NCBI GenBank assembly: GCA_914767715.1
Contig: OU612068.1
Coordinates: 23,314,001 to 23,378,000 of the forward strand
DNA length: 64,000 nt
Direction: 5' to 3'
Source: Membranipora membranacea
Taxonomy: Eukaryota > Bryozoa > Gymnolaemata > Cheilostomatida > Membraniporidae
Shown here: one piece after another, positions 51,389 to 63,000 of the stretch
Layout of the letters: every line of letters begins with the position of its first letter
Numbering within the stretch: position 1 is the stretch's first letter
The notes under the pieces: generated by a model
What the model was told of the DNA's origin: nothing
The model's input: only the letters and a program-made list of their open reading frames with translations
The model's database searches: none
Translations under genes and position numbers: made by a program

Positions 51389-51950
51389 TAGTGGTGGAAG
51401 TGTTAAGGGTAGATGGCTGTATTTGTTTCAATATTTATTGGCTAATGATTGTAACTTATCAGGTCTGTTCTCGCTTTGGATTCGCCTAAGGAGTCAATTT
51501 TTTATACCATCTCGTGCGGAAAGGTCTTTTACATACACTCACAAATTTTCTCTGTGTTTAAATAATTAGGGGCCGGACAAGGGCCGATATCATGCCCGGC
51601 GTCCCTCGATTTTTCACATTATTTCATTGAATGGTATATAGTAAACTATGGCTCACAGCACAAACTAATTATGTCATGTCGTGCTATTTAAGTGGGACAG
51701 TATTGAATGCTATTGGCCTGTCTAGGTAGTATATTAAGTCTATGACCGAAACTTACAAAATGCACTGAGGGATCGATGAGATTGATTGAGATGCTCATCA
51801 ACACACAGTCGGAGGCTTCATGCTGCTGGGGCCGGCCATGAGGAGGTTGTTCTAGAGAAGGCCTCGAAACAGCGCTTGACTCATGGTTTCTAGCTGAAGA
51901 CCTGTATGTTGTGCAGTGGTACGTCCACCACTGTATGTGTATGTTGTATC

Positions 51951-52011
51951 TGATGATAATAAAGTATATAAATGATAAGGCTTATAATTTATATACTTTA
52001 TTATCATCAGA
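51951..52011. repeat. Short near-perfect hairpin
   Basis: CTGATGATAATAAAGTATAT is mirrored across a short GATAAGGC-containing centre to end ATTATCATCAG. It directly abuts the large fold-back element on its right. Confidence 0.8.
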
Positions 52012-52388
52012 CCACAGACAGCAGGTCACGGACAGTTGATTTGATGAGTTGCAGCCTTGTGTGTGTGTGTGGTTTGTGTTTGTTGTGGTGAAGATGGGAA
52101 GCTTGCATGAACCAAGTTATCGCGGCTGTGGAGCTTCTGTACCCGCCAATTACGTTGCTCAGATGAGTCAATTCTCTCTCATAGTCATTGGTCAGAATAT
52201 TAACTTCTGACCAATGAGAGAGAAGTGACTCATCTGAGCAACGTAATTGGCGGGTACAGAAGCTCCACAGCCGAGATAACTTGGTTCATGCAAGCTTCCC
52301 ATCTTCACCACAACAAACACAAACCACACACACACACAAGGCTACAACTCATCAAATCAGCTGTCAGTGACCTGCTGTCTGTGATCAG
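52012..52388. repeat. Large fold-back element, about 180-bp arms with about 10-bp centre
   Basis: The left arm begins ACCACAGACAGCAGGTCAC and the right arm ends GTGACCTGCTGTCTGTG, with high identity throughout (shared TACCCGCCAATTACGTTGCT and its complement, and a GTGTGTGT/ACACACAC block). The centre is at about 52,195-52,205. It lies about 330 bp upstream of the TEX47-like start codon. Confidence 0.87.
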
Positions 52389-52714
52389 ACACTGATAAAC
52401 TAAAGCAATTATTTTATTTGCCTCTGCTTGTGTAGATTAGGCCTACAAAATGTCAGTGGTTCAGGGGTCTCAAGGCTATACTATACTACCTTTCTCAGCT
52501 TTCTTCCTAGTAGTCTGCTCTTCTACTAACAGATCAGCTCTCCTTGATCTAAATATTGGCGCCAAATGTTTTTCTTTCAATTGGCCCAAAGTTAACACTA
52601 TTGTGCCAATGAATGGGCAGTTCACAACACACATAATTATTGCATCCAATTGGATCATTTCTAGCCAATCAAATTTACTGCCTCAAATCTCTAGGCAACC
52701 CCATTACATACAAG

Positions 52715-55631
52715 ATGGCGAGTGCAAAGAGAAGCAGAACAAGAATGAGTCCTACCAGTAGGATGACTGATGTGGAGCCATCCTTTCTGGAAGCCAAAAA
52801 CAGTATCCTTCATGTAGTTGAGGAGTCAATGGGAGAAAAGGTAATTGAATTTGAGCCAAAGAGTAAGCATAAAAACGCCGAAAAATGACAGAATCTGGTG
52901 ATTTGAAAATCCATTTGTGATTGTCCTCTTTCTCGTTTTTATCATTGTAATTATAATGACATTGTAGTGAGAGAAAAGTAGATTTCCTAATCTACAAAAA
53001 GAGAACTGAAGCGAAAGATGTCACAGAAACCGGCCTGCGAATTTCGCCACTGTCTTCACAAAAAATGATTTGGCATCAAAAACCAATATAAAGCCCTCAT
53101 TATGATCATGTGGAGCTGAGAATGATAGCGCTTGTAGTTTGTATGGCTTAAAATGTGAAGCGACATTGATATGAACAAAAAATTCAACATATCGAGCAAT
53201 ACTGTGAATTGATATGCTTACTTTGAGTTGTTAAATTTAATGTAACCTTTTATTCCTTGACACATTTTAGAAGGTACAAACACATCGTATGGTATGCATA
53301 TCGAAGATAAAAGACGGTGTCACGCCTAAATCTGTCGGAGGTAGGGATTTTATTCATTTGATCCATTTTTGTATTATAGTTAATTGATTGACTAGCATAC
53401 ACCCAACGGTACTTCTATTATAAAACCGAATAAATGAATTCTGTAATTCCCACATACAGCCAACTTTGCTACTGATGCAGACTATCGGTCAATACAGCCT
53501 AGTTATAAGTACAATTAGTGCATTTATCAAATTTAATTTCAGAACACTACACAGAGGTAATCAAGGATATTCCGCAACCAGAAGAAATATCAGGACTAAT
53601 GCTTATTTTCCCGATGCATTGTGTCCATATCTTGGAGGTATGTAGCTAAGTGCTCACACAAATAATTTTTTGTGAGAAACCTGAGTGAACTATTGTCACA
53701 TAATTTACAAATCTCCAAAAAATGTCTGAAGTACAAACCTGTTCAAAACTATTGTCACTGGACAGTATGCCTAGTCTTATCACATCAGCCCATTTTTTGT
53801 ATTCACACATAAGAATAAAGAGGCCACTGAGAAGAGGCTAATTCTTGAACTATTTGCGAAGGAAATTTAATCAAAGTCTCACATCAAGAGGCTCACAAAG
53901 ATGTACCGGTGATGATGGTAAAAACTAATTTCTCTCAATGCAGGGGGCAAATGAAAGTTTACTAGAATACATGAGAGATGTAAGGAAACAGAAAGGAAAA
54001 ATGTTCACAGTCTCCAAACTTCTGGTTATTGCGCATAACATACAAACAATACTCTTCCAGGTGAGAAACCTTATCTTGTCACTCTTGAAAGTTCATGTTT
54101 TGTTGAGGGCTACGGTGGGTTGTGTGAATGGTCACGATACAAGACATCATACGATGGAACATACAACTGATGCAAAAATAAAGCCAAAGAATAGTCTTCC
54201 ATCTAGTTTAAATGCTATTTTGTTTGTTCAGAACTGGATGTTCCACGAGCTAGATATACAAGCGACGGGTGTTGGAGAATATGAAACTTCAGAGCCCATG
54301 GAGAATCTCGTTATTGACATTGTGGTGAACATTATCAAAATTGGCTCACATCTATCTAAACAACCCAAGGTGAGAATTTTCTCATTTTTTGGTGTTTGTA
54401 GTCTTCACTGTGGATAGGTCACCACAGGAAGTGGGCCGTGAAATGTTGGTCCTGTTTTTTTCTTCTCTTACTGTGTTTACCTACAGTACCAACTTATTTT
54501 TTGGTTCCTCACCTCAAACAGCCTTTCAGATGCTACCGCGCATGTAGAGCCTCATCTTCTTTTAACTCGCCATTTGAATTTTCTTATGATGAAGATTACA
54601 CTGTACCTAAGACCTGTAACAAGAAAGACTAATATAATCCATATACAATTGCTGGGGAACATAATCAGACCAGTTTTAATTACACCTCACCAGAAAGTCT
54701 TCAATGATTGACTGTTTCTTCCATCTCGTCTGTGAACACTTTGGAAGCAAACACATTGACTCTTCTAGTTCTAGCATTTGCTCAATTCCTTGATGAGCTA
54801 CAATTGGAATGTGGGAGTTATTTACTCACTTTCATTGTGGAGACAACTCTGTATGCACATGTCCTAAAGACCAAATCTTTCATAGTAATTGATAATGGAC
54901 ACCTCAATAATTTATCACTTTGGCTTGGGTTTCAAACGTTTAATTTCATCAAATGCTCCCTATTGTAGCTAAGTTATAGCTCCGCAGTACAGGCATTACA
55001 CGAAAGGATACCCGAGTCATTACCACAACAAGGTACGTAACCACAACAGAAATAATCTCAGCACGTGAAACTGAATTCATACATAAAAAGGAAGCGATCA
55101 ACTTTAAAAATAAGGTGTTCTATTCTCTGAGCACGAGAAGCAGGGATCATATAACCTTGTATCTGAACAGACAACCCCTATAGAGCATCAATATGATCAA
55201 ACATGTAAAAGTATTTCCATCACAAAATAATGAAATCGTTGTATTGTTGACAATATCTCCCTGGGATATAAAAGCCAGTCATGTCCTTGATTTATCTTAC
55301 ACGAATCAAAAATTGTTTCTACTTTCTAGATGTGCTCGACTATTTGTTGGAACGACCTGACCCTGCTGTGCAACACGTTGAGGATTTACTCAATGTCTAC
55401 GAAACCCCATACAAAGTTGTGCCCTGTGCAGGTATGTCATTTGCACAACATAAGAAACATTACATGTATCTGGTATTTTCGATATATGTGGTAACATTCT
55501 GAACTGTGAGTGTAAGAGAGCTATTTGCTACTGTTTATGTGCAGACCTAGAAACTGTTAACTGTCTATTCTTTTCATTTTACAGAAGTGGTATGGCCGAT
55601 GCCGGACCATCTAATGCCATCATTTTCATGA
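52715..55631 (+). CDS. TEX47: TEX47-like protein with a BLUF-like fold, complete
   Basis: Eight coding exons: 52715-52840, 53271-53340, 53543-53637, 53944-54060, 54232-54369, 54969-55032, 55330-55431, 55585-55631. They total 759 nt (252 aa), all GT-AG and in phase, close to the length I recall for vertebrate TEX47. After a basic, Ser-rich N-terminus the protein reads HRMVCISKIKDG, then EISGLMLIFPMHCVHILEGA followed by an amphipathic helix (ESLLEYMRDV). This spacing matches the strand-strand-helix core of BLUF domains. The flavin-contacting Tyr of true BLUF proteins (RxVYxS) is Cys here, so light sensing is unlikely (inference). The C-terminal part ends EVVWPMPDHLMPSFS. Its molecular role is not known to me; the vertebrate gene is testis-expressed. 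The family call is by motif and length only. Confidence 0.68.
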
Positions 55632-55860
55632 GCAGGTAGAGGTTAAGCTACACATAGAACACCAGACGCTGCAAAACATTGTTCAACTTGTACATAGATT
55701 GTGCATTGTATTTATTGGTCCAAACCGATCCCAATCTTGGGGATTTTCAGTATCAAAGATATGGCAGAAAGTTGTTTCATTTTTTACCAGTTTATTTGTG
55801 AAAAGTCAATTAAATACAGCTTAGATGTTGAAGCTTTTATTTTCATCTTGAATATACTCT
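55632..55860. other. Convergent 3' ends of the TEX47-like and eL38 genes
   Basis: Only 229 bp separate the two stop codons. A minus-strand AATAAA at 55,836-55,841 lies 20 nt past the eL38 stop and is its likely poly(A) signal. Confidence 0.7.
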
Positions 55861-56657
55861 TTACTTGATCTCTTTCACGGACAAACCTGAAAAGAAAAAA
55901 ACGACCTTTAGAGGATGGTTCTGGATCCTGCAACCTTTTCATGTCATATGAAAACATTTTAATATCGACTAAAAATATTCATAGTATGAGCAATACAACC
56001 ATGGAATACCACGAAGGAATCCACCATATCCGAATTATCCCATTGGATCTGGGTACACAGGTAATAGTTGGGGGGGGGGGGGGGATTTCAAATGTAGGTA
56101 CTACTGATAAATTTTGATCCTCAAACGTTCCTGAATGAGGTAGCGATAGCGCTGCGGGAAGAGTATTGCGACTATACTAAAAATCCTGAAAATATCCATA
56201 TAGGGTACACATGCTATCAGTAATGGCCAACAATTATTTTGAAAGAAGAGCAAATTTGTATTTACCTGGAGGCAATGACTGCTTCAATTTCTCTGCCTTT
56301 TCTCTGTCTTTGATGACTAATGTGTAGAGGTACTTGCTGCATCGCACTTTGAATTTTACATTCTCCTCATTCTTTTTGATCTTGACAGCTGGAATAAAGA
56401 TACATTCTGGCTCTATGTTAACATCAAGATCAGATAAAGTTTTCTACTTGAAGCGTTTGTATCATCTTCAGAATAGACATCCAGTTGAAATCTCTATACT
56501 TGCATAGGGCATGTGATAAGCCGTAGTGTATAACATGAAAGTGTCAAATGAGACTCATCCCTGATAAAACAGATAACAAACTTCAATACTTACATTTTGC
56601 GTCTTTCCTCCTGGCGGTGAGGAGGAAGTCCTTGATCTCCATGATTTGACGAGGCAT
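55861..56657 (-). CDS. RPL38: Large-subunit ribosomal protein eL38, complete
   Basis: Three coding exons: 56657-56594, 56388-56266, 55886-55861. They give 70 aa, the standard eL38 length. The protein begins [20 protein letters not shown], continues through [20 protein letters not shown], and ends with a short conserved GLSVKEIK tail. It is a structural protein of the cytosolic 60S ribosomal subunit. An acceptor (TTTTCAG) 22 nt upstream of the ATG and a donor at about 57,758 (ATACTG before GTGAGT) suggest a 5' untranslated exon near 57,758-57,795. This exon starts close to a CTTTTT pyrimidine tract, as expected of a TOP mRNA (inference). Confidence 0.97.
56068..56083. repeat. Poly-G run in eL38 intron 2
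   Basis: A run of 15 or more G on the plus strand, with its length likely uncertain in sequencing. Confidence 0.8.
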
Positions 56658-57757
56658 GATGAAATTATCTCAAGTGCTTCTCTGAAAACATAAAAATAGG
56701 GCAATTAGTTGGAGGCTCAAGTTTGAGAAACTGTCAAGAATTAAGGTCATGATAGTGTGGTGAATATACAATATAACTGAATCCTAAGTTTTACAGCACC
56801 AGAACATTTACAACAATACAAATAGTCAGTCCAGATCACTAATTACTTCCCATGTTAAGTTGGGGGTTTGAAACCAGGTCTACTGTGCGTAGAGTCACCA
56901 TGACCATTTCTGTAGCGGGTTGCGTTGTGTCACTGTACAGTACAATTGCTTGCAAGCCAATTACCCAAGAGGAAGCCCAGCAAAAGATGACAAACCAAAG
57001 ATCTAACGCATATAACACAACAATCAACCAAGCTGTTCGTAATTTATCAGCGCCAGTCTAAGTAGGCAACTTATCTAGTACTAATAGTACTAAATATTTT
57101 TGCCAATATGCAATTACTGAAGCTGGGCATATTGACACTGGCTCGCTGGGTTCTTGTTAATGGAAGCTCATGGCGTTCACATTGTCATTAGTTTTCTGAA
57201 ATCGCAGTTGCTTATCTATCATATCTTACTCAAAGTCAATATATTGGCAAGTAAATGTGCAGAGCCTAGATATATACACTGTATTTATTTGTTGTAATTT
57301 TTGTGCACAGTTATTTACTGGCATTGGCGTGGTATGGGGATGAGCAATTATAACTATCTTAGTATCTAGCTCAATCAATCTTCTGATACCTCAGCCCAGA
57401 TTCGATAGTTAGCTTGTCCTTGTAGCCTTGCTAAATTAATTAGATAACGTTCAAGGACACTTGTAATAACGTATAGATAACAGCAAACAAGACTGAGTCT
57501 ATGCCCTACCAGGCTGTCTGCCATGTCAGCATTCAGCAATGCCTGGATGTAAAATTTCAGGCCTAACTTCACTCTATTTCATCTGTGTAAAATGGGTGAG
57601 CTATTTTTCATTTGAGTCAAATAGGTTGTTAAGCAGGCATCACCATATTCATCCTTGGCCAACACCTACTTGACATCTCATTAAAATGAAATCATTCCAC
57701 AACATAGGTTGATCTATGCCATGAAGCTTGATTATGACAGATAAAAATAGTACTCAC

Positions 57758-57795
57758 CAGTATTGAGAATTATCCACTTGGAAATTTAGCTAAAA
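57758..57795 (-). promoter_or_regulatory. Probable 5' untranslated exon and TOP-like start of eL38
   Basis: The minus strand reads CTTTTTAGCTAAATTTCC and on to ATACTG, followed by the donor GTGAGT. The distance to the coding exon (1.1 kb) and the pyrimidine tract suit a ribosomal-protein first exon, but this is inferred from sequence only. Confidence 0.4.
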
Positions 57796-57799
57796 AGAA

Positions 57800-60039
57800 T
57801 GAATAAAGCATGTTTTCGAACAATTTGAAAAATTTTCTTCAAAAACAAATTACAGCTTAATTAATAAAACAAAATTATTTTGATTTATTTCCATCATAAA
57901 TAACAAATAAAAACCTGATTTTGAAAGTCAGCAATTGAATTGTATTTGTTTTTATAGCTCACAATATTAGGGACAGGTATTAGGCACTAATGAGGGGACA
58001 ACTCTTACAAATAACATTTAAATCAAAAGTCTTGCAGGTTCTCGAGTACTCAATGAATATTGTAATCCATGTTTATTTGGGGTCTCACCTCAGATTTCTG
58101 ACGATTGGACAACAGTCATGTTTGTGTGTGACCAGCAAGAAGACATGTAAAAGCAAAGTACTGTGACGAAATGGCAAAAGTGATGTTGTAAGGACAGTAT
58201 TTTGAATGTGACAACTCAGAGCAATTCACTTTTTTTTCTTTTTTTTATTGGCAGTCTATTTCATTCCAGTAGCGAAATGGTTTCCGAATAGTGTCTTAAC
58301 TTAGGTTGCAGGATTCCTTCTAGAATATTGCGCCAGTATATTCATCTCCTGCTCCCTCCATATCGACCGAGCTTTCGCCATCTCTGTAGCTTCACTCCAG
58401 GATTTGATGCCAAAAGTCTGCAACTGGTAAAGAGCTGTCATCCTCCAGGTCTTCTTTGGTCTCCCACGTCTCCTTTTCCCTTCAGGTCCCCAACCCAAAC
58501 TAGTGAGTGGGATTGAGCCCTGCCTTCTCAGAGTGCGTCCAAAGTATCGCCATCTTCGTACTTTGATCATCATCATCTTGCAGAGCGATTGAGACCCCGT
58601 TTATTCCTAACCTGACAATTCAAAATATTTTTTTCTGTTTCTGTTATCAGATATATTATTACCATTATTTAAACATCAATTAGGTCATTAAAAATTATTT
58701 TGAAATCATTTCGATCTTAAAACCACCTGCGGGTTTTTCAAAAATTACCAGCACCTTAGAATCTGTGATAAGATCCATGTGTTCAATGTGCTTATTGATG
58801 CATGGCTCTGCATTAATTGGCATTAATTGAAAACTATGAGCAATTCATTTATTTCATGATGGTAAATACTAAAAAAATCAAATTTGCTTCTGTGCAGAAC
58901 GATGATCTTCGAATATGAACAACCCGCTATAAATAATATGAACAAAATTTATTATAAACAATGAAAATGTAAAAAAACTGGAAGTCGTAATTGGAACACA
59001 AAACCCTATCACCACTGCCTCTAATTATTTTGTTCGAGCAAGCAGACGTGAGAAACCTAGGAATACAGCTTTTATTAGCCACTAATTACACATTCTACAG
59101 ACACATTCAAAGCGATTGGAAAATGAGATCTGGGTAAGTAAATGATTGAATCATTGAATTCCATATCTGGAATAGCATCATTAGCTTTCTTTTGCAAAAC
59201 AAAGGGCTTGCAAAAATAGCCAGTCCCTAGTAGCAATCTAGAAATGCCCTAATCATCAACACTGTATGGGGTATAATTACTGTTTGCAATTTTGTAAACA
59301 AGACAATCTCTCAGGCTAATTATTCATGCTACTAGGGACAGCCAATCAGATAACAGTCAGATGGGTCCCTGTGTTTAGTGTCCTAACCATATAACGCTAT
59401 GATACTATTTCCATTCTAAGAGAAGAATCTAATTCAGTGGATTGAATGTTATATATTGGATATAAAATACGCGTACATCCTTAAGTGGCATATTTGGACG
59501 GAAAATTCTACAAGTCATGCAGAGGGTATTATAACACGTTATCGGGGCGTTGCAGGTGGTAGAGATATTGCAAAATAATTTCATTAGTCTGTCAGGCAGG
59601 AATCAATTTGTGCCATCAGGGAGGGCGGGTGGGTGTCCCACCTTCCCTTGTTCTATGTATATGTATATGTCAGCGTGACCCACCACGAGTTAACACTGTT
59701 GGGTTGCTGACGTGGTTAGAGATCGTGCAATAAGCACTTTACAATGATAAACATGATACACGATGTTCTAATTGTAGCCACGAGTACGTTTCATTTCGTG
59801 TTTTAAAGATTATCTAAGTAGATATTCCTGAGTATAGGATTTTTTTGTTATAATCTGTTAGTCAGCTCTTGGTAATTCTCTGTATATAGTGCTGAGAGAA
59901 AACAGTGCGAAGACCTAAGTACTAAGTTAAGCTAAGTAAACAGCACTCAACAATCATAACACCATCTGATCTGTTATCAAAGCCTCGTGTATCTTGAGTT
60001 TCGTGAGTTGCAGATTTTTTGCACTGTAGATTATAAGTG
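57800..60039. other. Intergenic region between eL38 and MKS1
   Basis: It contains the LINE tail (58,229-58,607) and a small inverted repeat near 59,221-59,345 (CCAGTCCCTAGTAGCA mirrored by TGCTACTAGGGACAGCC). No other gene is recognised. Confidence 0.55.
58229..58607 (-). mobile_element. 5'-truncated non-LTR retrotransposon (C-terminal tail of endonuclease-reverse transcriptase)
   Basis: The minus-strand ORF 58,576-58,301 reads KVRRWRYFGRTLRRQGSIP, then KRRRGRPKKTWR and an Ile-Lys-Ser-Trp-Ser-Glu-Ala block. This is the Arg/Lys-rich tail common at the C-terminus of invertebrate LINE reverse transcriptases. It ends shortly before an A-rich tail on the minus strand (plus-strand T-rich run at about 58,230-58,248), as expected of a 5'-truncated insertion. 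Confidence 0.8.
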
Positions 60040-63000
60040 TCAGCGTTCCTCAGGATAACCTGTATCGCCAGCCATATTCTGGGTGTCATCTAGTGATAAT
60101 TCTCTGAGATTAGAGAGGGCATTTTCTCGAGCAAGTCTCATCCTGTCATGTGCCTTCGAGAACGCATCTGCAAACAATTTGTGTCAAAGTTATTGAGAAG
60201 TAGGTATGCAATGTGAAAGACCAGAATAGAAGCAATGTTTACCATTTTTACTTCCTGATATTATAATAAGTAGTAGCAGTCAAGCCACTTGCATCATAAA
60301 AATTTAATTTAACAAAAAAAACAAATTAAATGGTCAGCTCAGGTCAAACGAAAAATACTTTGGGTCAATACTTTTCTAAGCAGAGTGTATAAATAATTTG
60401 TTTCCCTACACTAGAGACCTTCATAAACAAAATGTTGTTACAAAATACCAGCCATACTTTTGTGATACAAATCGTGTAGTGAAACATGCCGTACATACAG
60501 ATGTTTTTTTTTGTGGATGGAAGATGCAACAGTCTAACATCCTCATCACTTACCTATGACCGCTCTGATCTGAGTATAATCCACAGCAGACCTGAAATAT
60601 CAAGAGAGAAAATACTAAGGCTATGTCCAGAACAACAAGAGCAAACAGGTTGCAAAGTTAGTTGTTCATTTCAGAATTTCAGGATTTCATTTGCACTTTA
60701 AAGATTTTTCTGATTAAACCAATAAAGTCATCATCATTGCCACAATTATGCCAAATTTTATTATTTCTGACCTCAATCTTTAGTAATAAATACTAACACT
60801 CAAATCTACCAAAACAGGTATTTTCTACCAAAAATGAAGATAATTTTTTATTTAGTGCAGCGTTTGAAAAAGGTTACAGATCTCACCCTAGCTGAGTCAG
60901 CAGTGCATCTTTCTTTGCTCCCTGTTTGGCTTTCTTTGAGAAACAAAATTCTCTACAAACAATAAATGATGATACTAGGTGATTTAAAGTGAAAAGTATA
61001 GTCATGAGTTAAATTATTATCTTTGGGTAATGACTCTGCTGAGTTTAGGGAAAGTAAAGAGAGTCGCCAAAGATATGAAGTTTGCTTCTAGGGAAAATCT
61101 CCCTACATTTACTTACTGTGACTGCAATATGACATTAAGCTTCACTTTCAGTGATCCTGATGATTCTGTCTTGAAACCGAACCTACTCAGCCTTGAACCC
61201 TAAAAAAATAAATATCTTAAATCATATTCAGAACTGTACAATTCATTACTGACAAACAACCGAATCTCATTAAAATATGTGATGAAAAATAATTAAAAAG
61301 CAGACTTCACAGTGAAACACTCTGGAATCCACTGCTCAAAATAACATGTCATAGCAATTTTTTTGCTCGAGTTGCAGTCGTTATATAATCATACTGATAG
61401 GATGGATAGTCTAATGACAGCCTGTCCCTTAGTACCTGTCATGGTATGTGACAAACTACTTACATGAAAACTCGATGGTACATGAGTATAGCTCAGGTCT
61501 TCCAACTCAGGAGCGCCTCCTATGAAGAATCTTCTCAGACTAGACACGACTGACGGGCCAACTGGTCTCCAGCAGTTAATATCCATAGAGTGCTCACCTT
61601 TGTTAAATAATTCAAAATGAATACATCAATGGCTATTGAAATATGTATAATATTATCAAGAAGTCAATGATCTCTTCTAGTACTACTGACAAAATATTAT
61701 TGTGAGGAGTACTTTCTTTGTACTCATCTTTTCTACTTGAAACAACTAATGCAACCTTAATTCCTGGCCTCTGTGAATGAAATTAGCACAGAGAGAAAGT
61801 TGAGTAGACATACACAATTGGAACTGCATCACGACAAAATCAATCAAAACTGTTGGCGGTTGATTGGAGCAACGCGGCATAGGCTGTTAAAAACGGAAAA
61901 TCAAATTGACATCTGTGGTAGAGCAATAAGAAAATTTACCATACATGTGTGCAAGTTTGAAGGATTTTATTACCTGGAGTGCTCGGTATAGTCATAGCAC
62001 AGTATCCCTCAGGTCTGAACCTTGACCAGCTGTCCAGAGAACATACCTCAAAGAATATCTTCGGCCACGATTTTATTATTCGATCTGCAACACATAAAGA
62101 TCATGGGTCATGCGTGGGATGAGTATGTATGAAGCTGATGACTGCTAACCAAACCTAGAAGACTTTGATCTGCATAAGGCAAGTGATAAAATACACATTC
62201 ACATGGATGTCAAAAGTATGATCTGCAGTATCTGCCAACTCCAACTCATTGGGAGCGACCATCATCCCATTTCCATATCACAAACTTGGCTTAGAAGTAA
62301 AAATGAGTAGAAATCATGCAAGACAAGCTGCCCCATACCAGATCTCGCTCAATTGTCCCCACCTTGTGGTTGGCAGGTTTAAACTCTTAATTTATGATCA
62401 ATACGACCAATGAATTAGTTCATTGATATGACAATACAATCACTCACCATCCTCATACTCATCAGCTACAGGTTTCTTATAAAACATCTCCGCGTCAAAT
62501 GGAAATGAGAAGAAGGCCACATTATCCTACAATAGTACATGATGACCATGATGATATGACATATTATTATTACTAAAAGAATAACAATCATCAAGTTAAT
62601 AGATATGTAAATGAACTTGAAAACTGGAAAAAAATGTTTGGATTGTTTTGCTGTTTATCAAATACTTAACTTGTGAGTGGTCGGACTTCATGATAAAAAT
62701 AATAATGTTATTATCATAATAATTCTTAAAAATATTGTCACTGACTATATTTCGTCAAGGGCTTCTGCCATTACCATTATTGTTATGTGACAATATTATT
62801 AGCATACAAATTTCCAAGGCCAAAATGGTAGTTCCAACTGGCACCGAGTCAAGGTCATATGATAATCACCAGCTGAAGAAAACCTTTTATTTTAACAACT
62901 TGGCATTATCGTAGCTACAAGCGGTTCATGAAACTTGGGTAAAGTTTGAGGGAAGATCTGTACAAGGACACTCATGGCGAATGTTAAGTCTATATATTAA

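Larger units (their letters stand above)
48336..51744. mobile_element. P-superfamily DNA transposon, long inverted arms, 8-bp target-site duplication
   Basis: The termini begin CATAGACTTAATATACTACC on the left (48,336) and are mirrored exactly on the right, ending GTCTATG at 51,744. Both flanks carry the same 8 bases, ACCGAAAC (48,328-48,335 and 51,745-51,752), the duplication size known for P elements. Inverted homology extends well beyond the ends: 48,750-49,030 mirrors 51,400-51,700, and 49,065-49,190 mirrors 50,998-51,130. It encodes a THAP domain (below), the DNA-binding domain of P transposases, but no catalytic region is left. It is therefore an internally deleted, non-autonomous copy about 3.4 kb long. 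Confidence 0.88.

Noticed and set aside
57375-57572. 65-codon minus-strand ORF upstream of eL38
   Set aside because: No family recognised; it lies in the probable first intron of eL38 and shows no splice-linked partner.
61773-61991. 72-codon plus-strand ORF within MKS1
   Set aside because: It lies antisense in an MKS1 intron, overlaps the exon at 61,974-62,084 and has no recognisable motif.
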